The position numbers and the translations under genes are program-made. A stretch of 64,000 nt of DNA from Arthrobacter sp. ISL-65. GTDB taxonomy: Bacteria; Actinomycetota; Actinomycetes; Actinomycetales; Micrococcaceae. The notes under the pieces were generated by a model that saw nothing but the letters and a program-made list of their open reading frames with translations, was not told the DNA's origin and did no database searches. Every line of letters starts with the position of its first letter. Within the stretch, counting starts at the first letter, position 1. The stretch covers positions 1 to 64,000 of the forward strand of contig NZ_JAGGPN010000005.1 in assembly GCF_018613795.1 (NCBI RefSeq), in the 5' to 3' direction. Of this stretch, positions 15,807 to 22,945 are shown one piece after another.

Positions 15807-17668
15807 CCACCCTTGAAACCGTGACCACCCTTGAACGTGAATCTGCCCTCACCGCCGGAAATGCGGCACCCCATCTCACACCCGAACGCTGGGCTGCTGC
15901 CAACAGGCACCTGGTCCGCAAGGCGCTCGCCGAGTTCGCGCACGAGCGGATCCTGGTTCCGGACCCGGTGGGTGACAATGACAGGAACGGCGACGGCGGG
16001 TACCGGGTCCGGAGCGATGACGGCACCGTTGATTACCGCTTCTCCGCCCGGATCCTGCAGCTGGACCACTGGTCCGTCGATGCGGCCTCCATTACCTGCA
16101 GCCGCGACGGGCAGGACGCCCCGCTGGATGCGCTGCGGTTCATCACAGAATTCTCCGGCACGCTGGGCATCCGCCAGGAGATGCTCCCCGTTTACCTCGA
16201 GGAGATCAGCAGCACGCTTGCCAGCCATGCGTTCAAGCAGTGGAAGGGCCAGCCGTCGTCGGCCGAACTGGCAGCCGGTGTGACCCGTGGAGCGGACGCA
16301 GCCACGGACTTCCAGACGATTGAACGCAGCATGACCGAGGGACACCCGTGCTTTGTGGCCAACAACGGCCGGCTGGGCTTCGGAATCGGTGACTACCGTG
16401 CCTTCGCCCCGGAGGCTGGAACCGCGGTGCAGCTGGAATGGATTGCGGTGCACCGCAGCAAAGCGGTTTTCACGTCCAGCGAAGGCCTGAATTACGCCGT
16501 CCATCTTGAAGCCGAACTGGGGGCGGGCGCGCTCGCTTACTTCGACGCCGAGCTCGGTGTACTCGGCCTCGACCCGGACCAGTATTTCCTGATGCCGGTG
16601 CACCCGTGGCAGTGGGAGAACAAGCTGACGGTCACGTTCGCGGCCGAAATCGCCCAGCGGCACATCGTCCGCCTCGGGACGGGGGCCGACAGCTACCAGG
16701 CGCAGCAGTCCATCCGCACGTTTTTCAACACGACGGCACCGGAGAAGACGTACGTGAAGACAGCCATGTCGGTCCTGAACATGGGGTTCATGCGCGGGCT
16801 GTCGCCGCAGTACATGAAGGCAACGCCGGCGATCAACGACTGGCTCCAGGACCTGATCGCCGGTGACGAGGCACTGCAGGGCCGGGGGCTCGCCATGATC
16901 CGCGAAGTGGCGGCCATCGGCTATCACAACGGCTATTACGAGGCAGCCGCTGCGAAGGGCTCGCCGTACCGCAAGATGCTGTCCGCGCTGTGGCGGGAGA
17001 GCCCGCTGCCGCTGCTCAAGGACGGGCAGCAGCTGGCTACCATGGCCTCGCTCCTGCACGTTGACGCCGCGGGCAAACCCATGGTGTCCGCGCTGATCGA
17101 GCAGTCCGGGCTGGAGCCGGGGGCGTGGCTGCGGCAGTACTTCGAGGCCTACCTCGTGCCGCTGGTGCACTGCCTGTACCGCTACGAGCTTGCCTTCATG
17201 CCCCACGGCGAGAACGTGATCCTGGTTCTCGAGAACGGCGCGCCGGTCCGCGCCGTCATGAAGGACATTGCCGAGGAGATTGTGGTGATGGGGGACAGGG
17301 TTGACCTGCCCGAAGCGGTGTCCCGGATCAAGGCGGACATTCCCGACGGCGACAAGGTCCTGTCCATCTTCACCGATGTGTTCGACTGCATCTTCCGCTT
17401 CCTCTCCGCCCTCCTGGAGGAAGACGGAGTGCTCAGCGGCGATGAGTTCTGGCGCACGGCGGCAGCAGCGGTTCGCGACTACCAGGGTGAGCACCCGGAA
17501 CTGGCAGACCAGTTTGCCCGCCACGATCTGTTCGCCCCGGACTTCGAGCTGTCCTGCCTGAACCGGCTGCAGCTGCGCAACAACCAGGAGATGCTCGATC
17601 TGGGCGACCCGTCCGGGGGCCTGCAGAAGGCGGGAAGGCTCGCGAACCCGCTGGCCAAATTCGCCTAG
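15803..17668 (+). CDS. desD: NRPS-independent siderophore synthetase (IucA/IucC family)
   Basis: The 621-residue protein is a full-length IucA/IucC synthetase that condenses and cyclises succinyl-N-hydroxycadaverine units with ATP. Landmarks: EGHPCFVANNGRLGFG (ATP-binding region), LMPVHPWQWENKL, SIRTFFNT, KTAMSVLNMGFMRGLSP, and the C-terminal FerI/FhuF-like RYELAFMPHGENVILVL. It starts with GTG, preceded by AGGAGG. No exporter or uptake gene follows, so transport must be encoded elsewhere. The 18 residues between start and ESALTAG include a duplicated TTLE motif. Confidence 0.94.
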   Translation: MTTLETVTTLERESALTAGNAAPHLTPERWAAANRHLVRKALAEFAHERILVPDPVGDNDRNGDGGYRVRSDDGTVDYRFSARILQLDHWSVDAASITCSRDGQDAPLDALRFITEFSGTLGIRQEMLPVYLEEISSTLASHAFKQWKGQPSSAELAAGVTRGADAATDFQTIERSMTEGHPCFVANNGRLGFGIGDYRAFAPEAGTAVQLEWIAVHRSKAVFTSSEGLNYAVHLEAELGAGALAYFDAELGVLGLDPDQYFLMPVHPWQWENKLTVTFAAEIAQRHIVRLGTGADSYQAQQSIRTFFNTTAPEKTYVKTAMSVLNMGFMRGLSPQYMKATPAINDWLQDLIAGDEALQGRGLAMIREVAAIGYHNGYYEAAAAKGSPYRKMLSALWRESPLPLLKDGQQLATMASLLHVDAAGKPMVSALIEQSGLEPGAWLRQYFEAYLVPLVHCLYRYELAFMPHGENVILVLENGAPVRAVMKDIAEEIVVMGDRVDLPEAVSRIKADIPDGDKVLSIFTDVFDCIFRFLSALLEEDGVLSGDEFWRTAAAAVRDYQGEHPELADQFARHDLFAPDFELSCLNRLQLRNNQEMLDLGDPSGGLQKAGRLANPLAKFA

Positions 17669-17688
17669 TCCGGGGCTAGGCTGTTGGC

Positions 17689-18492
17689 ATGACGCCCAAC
17701 ACCGCCAGACCCACTGCCCTCGTCACCGGTGCCACCGCGGGGCTGGGCGCCGAATTCGCCCGCCAGCTTGCCGAACAGGGGAACAACCTGGTGCTCGTGG
17801 CCCGCGACACGGTACGGCTGCAGGCCACCGCGGACGAGCTGCAGCGGCGGTACGGAACCACGGCTGAGGTGCTGACCGCGGACCTGACCGACGACGGCGG
17901 CGTGGCCGCCGTCGTCGGACGCCTTTCCGACCCCTCACGGCCGGTGGACATGCTGGTGAACAACGCCGGAATCGGGTTGCTGCACAACTTCGACGAGAAC
18001 CCGATCGAGGACGAAAAGAAGCACCTGAGGCTGCACGTGCAGACTGCCCTGGAGCTCAGCCACGCCGCCCTCCAGGGCATGCTGGCCCGCGGCTCCGGCC
18101 GGATCATCAACGTTGCCAGCGTGGCGGCTTTCCTGCCCCGCGGTTCCTACTCGGCGGCGAAGGCGTGGTTGCTCAGCTTCAGCCGCTGGGCGAACCTCGC
18201 CTACTCGCCCCGCGGCGTGAAGGTGACCGCCGTCTGCCCCGGCTTTGTCCACACCGAGTTCCATGACCGGATGGGGATGGACAAGTCCGTGTCCCCGGGC
18301 TGGACGTGGCTGCGGCCGGGGCGCGTGGTCCGCGAAGCGCTGGCGGACAATGAGCGCGGCAAGGCTGTTTCCATCCCCACCAAGCGCTACAAAGTGCTGG
18401 CCGCCGTCGCCCGCGTGGTGCCGGACAGGTTTACGGCCGGGCCGCCGCGCCGGCCGCAGGAGCCGGGTGTCGGTTCCGCCGCGAGCGGATAA
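17689..18492 (+). CDS. Short-chain dehydrogenase/reductase
   Basis: The 267-residue classical SDR has the cofactor motif TGATAGLGAEFARQLA (residues 8-23), NNAGIG, the catalytic Ser in VASVAAFLP, and YSAAKAWLL with catalytic Tyr and Lys. The PGFVHTEFHDRM loop is like that of the YdfG/DltE-type group. It should be a cytoplasmic NADP-dependent reductase; substrate unknown. It lies 20 bases after desD but has no evident role in siderophore synthesis. Its 3' end overlaps the convergent FUSC gene by 62 bases. Confidence 0.92.
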   Translation: MTPNTARPTALVTGATAGLGAEFARQLAEQGNNLVLVARDTVRLQATADELQRRYGTTAEVLTADLTDDGGVAAVVGRLSDPSRPVDMLVNNAGIGLLHNFDENPIEDEKKHLRLHVQTALELSHAALQGMLARGSGRIINVASVAAFLPRGSYSAAKAWLLSFSRWANLAYSPRGVKVTAVCPGFVHTEFHDRMGMDKSVSPGWTWLRPGRVVREALADNERGKAVSIPTKRYKVLAAVARVVPDRFTAGPPRRPQEPGVGSAASG

Positions 18493-19516
18493 GCACCACC
18501 ACGAGGATTCCGACGCCGGCCCCCACCACCGTTTCGACGGCGCGTTCGATGATAAGCACTTGCGGATCGGCCGGCGCCGCCAGCTGGGTCATCAGCAGGA
18601 TGACCGGAGTGAACCAGACCATCGCCAGGCCGTAGTGCCTGGTCATGAACAGCTCGGTACCGAACTGGAAGACGATTACCAGCAGCGCCAGCACCGGGGC
18701 CTCCGCTCCGGGGAAAAAGTGCAGCGGAGCCCAGGGCCCCGGCAAAAGTACTACGGCGACCACCACCAGTCCGAGGAACGTCCCGATAATCCTGTGGATC
18801 CCGCGGTGGACGCTGCTGGGCAAGTCCGCGCCGGCGAGCGGAACCGCCGCAGCCGCCATCGCCCAGTGCGGGTGGCCGCTTCCGGTCAGGACGCCGATGG
18901 TGCCGGCGGCACCAACAGCGAGCACATAGCGGGCCGCATGGACCGCCGCGTGGCGCCGGAAGGTTCCGTGGAGGCGGACTGCCGGACGCGCCGCGCCGGG
19001 GTGCCAGGCCCTGCCGCGGACCCAGCCGCTGAATCCCACCAGCAACGAGAACGCCGCGGCGCTGCCGGCGATGAGCAGCGCAACATACCAGGGCACGGCG
19101 GTGGGGACGGATGCGCAGGCGCCCAGGGCGAGGATCCCGAAGAAGGGGCCGTTGGGCCGCAGCCGCACCTTGTCAGAATAGACAGACCCCACGCCCGCCA
19201 GCAGGGCTTCGATGCCCACGAGCCACCAGGAGTGCAGGCCGTTGACCGACAGGAACACGCCCACGGTCACGCCAGAAAGCAGGACCAGTGCCGCCTGGAG
19301 TTGGTGCTTGAGCCGGAGCTGGTGCGGCTCGGAGCGCCCGTACATGCCGGTCAGTGCGCCGAACACGGCATAGATGGTGAGCTCCGGCCGGCCGAGGAGC
19401 AGCAGGACGAGGGAGGGGACAGCCACGCTGATGGCCACGCGCCATGCCGAGAGATGGTCGTTATTGGCGGGGCCCAGGCTGTGCAGCTGCCGCAGGTGGT
19501 GCACTACAGACTGCAC
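18431..19516 (-). CDS. FUSC family membrane protein
   Basis: The 361-residue protein has two clusters of hydrophobic helices, the half-unit layout of FUSC/aromatic-acid-exporter-like transporters. AWRVAISVAVPSLVLLLLG opens the first cluster, and HAARYVLAVGAAGTIGVLTG with HPHWAMAAAAVPLAG opens the second. The HRIIGTFLGLVVVAVVLL segment is the most conserved FUSC motif. A GTG at 19516 with GAAGGGGG 8 bases upstream is taken as the start. Family members export aromatic or organic acids; the substrate here is unknown. The 5' end is uncertain by about 40 codons. Confidence 0.8.
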   Translation of the reverse strand: MQSVVHHLRQLHSLGPANNDHLSAWRVAISVAVPSLVLLLLGRPELTIYAVFGALTGMYGRSEPHQLRLKHQLQAALVLLSGVTVGVFLSVNGLHSWWLVGIEALLAGVGSVYSDKVRLRPNGPFFGILALGACASVPTAVPWYVALLIAGSAAAFSLLVGFSGWVRGRAWHPGAARPAVRLHGTFRRHAAVHAARYVLAVGAAGTIGVLTGSGHPHWAMAAAAVPLAGADLPSSVHRGIHRIIGTFLGLVVVAVVLLPGPWAPLHFFPGAEAPVLALLVIVFQFGTELFMTRHYGLAMVWFTPVILLMTQLAAPADPQVLIIERAVETVVGAGVGILVVVLIRSRRNRHPAPAAGAAARP

Positions 19517-19628
19517 CTGCACGACCCCCTTCACCCTACGAAAATAGCATTTCAGCAAAGATCTCACCGCGTGCTGCGTCACAAAGTGAGACGAGCAACA
19601 GGCCCCCAGCGCCAAGGTCGGGCAGCGC

Positions 19629-19677
19629 GAAGGCCCGCCCGGCATGCCCCAGGGTGGGGAATGCCGGACGGGCCTTC
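19629..19677 (-). terminator. Strong hairpin after the MHS transporter gene
   Basis: Two 22-base arms, starting GAAGGCCCG and ending CGGGCCTTC, match at 20 of 22 positions around a 5-base loop. The hairpin begins 24 bases past the stop codon at 19701. Confidence 0.75.
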
Positions 19678-19700
19678 AGCAGCGTCAGCCTTTTGCGCCG

Positions 19701-21329
19701 TCAGGCGCCGGCGGGTACCTTATTCAGTTCCTCGTCGAGTTCCTTGTCCAGATCACTTTCCTGACCCAGATCCCTGTTCAGTTCATCGACGGTCTCGAAC
19801 GGCAGCTCGTCGAGGTCGATCAGCGGGTTCTCGTCCTGGGTGGCCACCAGTTCACGGGCCTCCGCCGGGGTGTCCACGCTGGGCATGGAGCCGGGCAGCG
19901 GGCGCTGGGCGGATTCCTTGAGGAAGTAGATGGCCACGGCACCAACGGCCGAGGTGGCCATCAGGTAGTAGGCAGGCATCATGTCGTTGCCGGTGGCGCT
20001 AATGAGGGCAGCCACGATGAACGGCGTGGTGCCGCCGAAGATTGCCACGGAGAAGTTGTAGGCAATGCCCATGGCGCCGTAGCGGCTGGCTGTGGGGAAC
20101 TGCGCCGGCAGGGCGGAGGCGAGATTCGCAACGTAGAAGGTCACGGGGAACGCGATCAGCGAAAGGCCGGCCAGGGTTGACCAGACGCTGCCGATGCCGA
20201 TCAGCATGAACGCCGGGGCGGCCAGGACCACTGTGCTGACCGCGCCGATCCAGAGAACCGGGCGGCGGCCGATGCGGTCCGAGAGCTTGCCGGTCAGCGG
20301 AATGCAGAGGCTCATGACCACGAGTACCGGGATGGTGAGTAGCGTGCCGTGGACGGGGTCGTAACCCTTGGACTCGGTGAGGTAGGTGGGCATGTAGGAG
20401 GTCAGCGCGTAGCCGGCGGTGTTGGCCGCGGCCACGAGGATCATGGCAACGATGATGGAGCGCCAGTAGGCCTTGACGATTCCTACCGGGCCCTTTGCTG
20501 CAGCCTCATCACCGGAGGCAGCGTCCTTGGCGAGTTCCTCCTGGGCGTCCAAGGTGGCCTGGAACTGCGGGGACTCTTCAATCTTGCTTCGGAAGTACAC
20601 GGCGATCAGGCCCAGGGGACCGGCGATCAGGAACGGCAGGCGCCAGCCCCAATCCTCCATTGCGGCCTGGCCCAGCGTCAGCTGCAGCACGGACACCAGC
20701 GCGGCGCCCAGGGCGAAGCCGAGGTAGCTGCCCATGTCCAGGAAGCTGGCGAAGAAGCCGCGGCGTTTGTCCGGCGAGTACTCGCTCACAAAGGTGGTGG
20801 CACCGGCGTATTCGCCGCCGGTGGAGAAGCCCTGCACGAGCTTGAGGACCACCAGGAGGGCCGCTGCCCACATGCCGATCTGTGCGTAGCCGGGCAGCAG
20901 GCCGACGGCGAAGGTGCTCGCCGCCATCAGCATCAGCGTGGCCGCGAGGACTTTCTGGCGGCCCACCTTGTCGCCAAGCCAGCCGAACACGACGCCGCCG
21001 AGCGGGCGGGCGATGAAGGTGGCAGCGAACGTGCCCAGGAGGAACAGCGTCTGCACGCTCTTGTCGGCCTCCGGCAGGAACACCGGACCCATGGTGGTGA
21101 TGAGGTAGCCGAATACGCCGACGTCGTACCACTCCATGGTGTTGCCCACGATGGTGCCGCCGAGGGCCTTCTTGAGCATGGGCTGGTCTACGACGTTAAC
21201 GTCGGATACCTTGAGCCGGCGCCGCGCGAGCAGCTTTGGTTTCTTCGCACTCTGGGGTGCGGCCTGGTCGGTTCCGCTGGCGTTCCTGGCGCCTGCTGAA
21301 GAGTCGGTCGTGCTTCGGTCTGTGGGCAT
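19701..21329 (-). CDS. MFS transporter, metabolite:H+ symporter (MHS/ProP-like) family
   Basis: The 542-residue protein has 12 predicted membrane helices and MHS landmarks: TIVGNTMEWYDVGVFGYL, RPLGGVVFGWLGDKVGRQKVL between helices 2 and 3, and FSTGGEYAGATTFVSEY. Relatives carry proline, betaine, citrate, alpha-ketoglutarate or shikimate. The first 55 residues and last 65 residues are hydrophilic; the tail is acidic (LDELPFETVDEL...). ATG at 21329 follows GGAGTTGCCCAA. It stands alone between a terminator hairpin and a 460-base promoter region. Confidence 0.9.
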   Translation of the reverse strand: MPTDRSTTDSSAGARNASGTDQAAPQSAKKPKLLARRRLKVSDVNVVDQPMLKKALGGTIVGNTMEWYDVGVFGYLITTMGPVFLPEADKSVQTLFLLGTFAATFIARPLGGVVFGWLGDKVGRQKVLAATLMLMAASTFAVGLLPGYAQIGMWAAALLVVLKLVQGFSTGGEYAGATTFVSEYSPDKRRGFFASFLDMGSYLGFALGAALVSVLQLTLGQAAMEDWGWRLPFLIAGPLGLIAVYFRSKIEESPQFQATLDAQEELAKDAASGDEAAAKGPVGIVKAYWRSIIVAMILVAAANTAGYALTSYMPTYLTESKGYDPVHGTLLTIPVLVVMSLCIPLTGKLSDRIGRRPVLWIGAVSTVVLAAPAFMLIGIGSVWSTLAGLSLIAFPVTFYVANLASALPAQFPTASRYGAMGIAYNFSVAIFGGTTPFIVAALISATGNDMMPAYYLMATSAVGAVAIYFLKESAQRPLPGSMPSVDTPAEARELVATQDENPLIDLDELPFETVDELNRDLGQESDLDKELDEELNKVPAGA

Positions 21330-21789
21330 TTGGGCAACTCCTGTGGAGGTCATTTGCTTGCGACTTATAGCTGCCCCGCTCCGGGCAGGCCTTCAATTTT
21401 ACGTGATTTCCATGGATTTCGAGAGTTCGGTGCCGTATGATCGCCCGGTTTAGGGCGCCAAACGGCGCTAAAGTCAGATTTGTTTTGGCCGATCTGACCC
21501 CGCCATCCTGCGGATTTTCCGCGGCCGGGGCGATCGTTTAAACCTTTTTTTGGAACAGGGCTCTTCGGGCCCGATTTCGCCCCGATTCCTGCCTTCCTTG
21601 TGCACCGATTCCGGCGCTGCTGGGCGAGGTGCAACAACAGCGGAGCGGTGCTGATTGAACCGTTCAACCGCGGTACTCGTCTGATTGGTTAGGTCCAGGT
21701 TTAGGACCCGGGACGGTGGACCGGGAGGCCGGGACTGAGGGTTCATAACTTCCAGACGGTTTATATGACTTCCAGACAGGGTGTTCGCC
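21330..21789. other. Non-coding region between divergent genes
   Basis: No convincing gene was found. It holds the promoters of the MHS transporter (leftward) and the DUF2231-like gene (rightward). An imperfect inverted repeat, TTTAGGGCGCC..GGCGCTAAA, lies at 21449-21472. Two direct repeats of ACTTCCAGAC, 20 bases apart, lie just before the rightward gene. Confidence 0.5.
21748..21777 (+). repeat. Pair of 10-bp direct repeats, period 20
   Basis: ACTTCCAGAC occurs at 21748-21757 and 21768-21777, separated by an AT-rich GGTTTATATG. The second repeat ends 12 bases before the start codon at 21790. The two-helical-turn spacing is typical of sites bound by response-regulator dimers. Confidence 0.5.
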
Positions 21790-22296
21790 ATGGACTACGA
21801 GATCAGCGGTTTGCCGATGCATGTGTTGCTCGTCCACGCCACGGTGGTCTTCGTTCCGTTGGCGGCCCTTTGCACGCTGCTCAGCCTTCTGTGGCCCGCC
21901 GCCCGACGGCGTTTGGGGATCGTCACGCCGCTGGTCGCCCTGTTGGCGCTTGTCCTGGTGCCGGTCACTGCGGCGGCGGGCGCCTGGCTGCTGGACCGTG
22001 TTGATTCCACGCCGCGGATCAACGCCCATATGCAGCTTGCCGGGATGCTCCTGCCGTGGGTGGTGGGTGTGTTCCTTGTTGCCCTCGCCCAGTGGCTGTG
22101 GTTCCGCTACGGCACCACACAGGGAGAGGGGATGAGGCGGCGAATGGGCGCCGCCGGGTCCCGCATCGCCGGCATTGTCGCCGTCGTGGTCGCCCTGGTG
22201 CTTTGCAGCGGTGCGGTGGCCACTGTGGCGCTGATCGGGGAGTCGGGGTCCAGGGCGGTATGGGAAGGATCCTTCCGGACCGGGGCCGAGGACTAA
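21790..22296 (+). CDS. DUF2231-like membrane protein
   Basis: The 168-residue protein has four hydrophobic helices. It begins MDYEISGLPMHVLLVHATVVF, the His-containing HVLLVHA pattern found in DUF2231 proteins, followed by PLAALCTLLSLLWP and HMQLAGMLLPWVVGV. Function is unknown; some DUF2231 proteins are linked to haem or redox chemistry. ATG at 21790 is preferred over the GTG at 21781 because CAGGG precedes it at a usable distance. Confidence 0.75.
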   Translation: MDYEISGLPMHVLLVHATVVFVPLAALCTLLSLLWPAARRRLGIVTPLVALLALVLVPVTAAAGAWLLDRVDSTPRINAHMQLAGMLLPWVVGVFLVALAQWLWFRYGTTQGEGMRRRMGAAGSRIAGIVAVVVALVLCSGAVATVALIGESGSRAVWEGSFRTGAED

Positions 22297-22589
22297 GAAG
22301 ATCTCTTCCCGGGCGGCGTGTTTCTGCCTAAGGTGGACCCATGGGAACACTGATCTTCGAGTAATGGACGCTCCATGGCGGCCCCAGTCCACTGTCGACC
22401 CGTTCGCTGTTGACCATCACTGTTGGCCGCCGTGCCCGGCATTCACCGCCGCAACTAACTCCGCCTGTTCAGGTTTCTGCCTTCGCAATGCTTCTTCGCT
22501 GAAGCAGGGCTTCTTTGCTATCCGGTAACGGCGGAATTACGGATCTAAATATGGGGAACACTTCATTTCATCGCGGAAAGGAAGAACAA

Positions 22590-22850
22590 ATGGCCGACTC
22601 CCACAACGGAAGCAGCATCAAGCCGGATGTCGCTGCGCATCTGGCGGAATCGATGGACACGCCGGCGCTGCCCACTCCCGAGACCCTGGCCGTAACCGCG
22701 GCAATGGGCGGGGCAAAGCAGTGGCCGGATGGCAACGGCAAACGGCGCCACCCCAAGGAACACGGCGCAAGCCCCGGCCGTGTGGGACAGGGCGCTGCTG
22801 TGACAGCGGTCCACCGGACCGGCCGTCCGCAGATGCCGCACTCGTCCTGA
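22590..22850 (+). CDS. Small hydrophilic protein, unknown function
   Basis: The 86-residue product (MADSHNGSSIKPDVAAHLAES...) is hydrophilic, with basic and Gly-rich segments (GNGKRRHPKEHGASPGRVG). It has no membrane helix and no recognisable domain. GGAAAGGAAGAAC precedes the ATG, and a T-tailed hairpin follows the stop, which supports a real transcription unit. Catalase-related small proteins in this group look similar in composition, but I cannot assign a family. Confidence 0.55.
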   Translation: MADSHNGSSIKPDVAAHLAESMDTPALPTPETLAVTAAMGGAKQWPDGNGKRRHPKEHGASPGRVGQGAAVTAVHRTGRPQMPHSS

Positions 22851-22873
22851 CCAGCTGAAAATACGAAACCAGG

Positions 22874-22912
22874 CCTGGCGACGCCCGAAATTCGTGCGTC
22901 GCCAGGTATTTT
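22874..22912 (+). terminator. Rho-independent-type terminator
   Basis: CCTGGCGACGC pairs with GCGTCGCCAGG (22896-22906) and is followed by TATTTTC. It lies between the 86-residue gene and the convergent ligD stop at 22946. Confidence 0.85.
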
Positions 22913-22945
22913 CATGTGGCGACTGGGGCAGTCAGGGCTGGTTCT

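Noticed and set aside
15473..17524. 683-codon open frame on the - strand opposite desD
   Set aside because: It lies wholly over desC/desD, has no family features and no ribosome site. It is an antisense shadow.
18245..19921. 558-codon open frame on the + strand across the SDR, FUSC and MHS genes
   Set aside because: It runs through three genes without a domain of its own; low-complexity shadow.
21664..22392. 242-codon frame on the - strand opposite the DUF2231-like gene
   Set aside because: The forward frame codes four clean hydrophobic helices; the reverse frame is a His/Gln/Arg-rich shadow.
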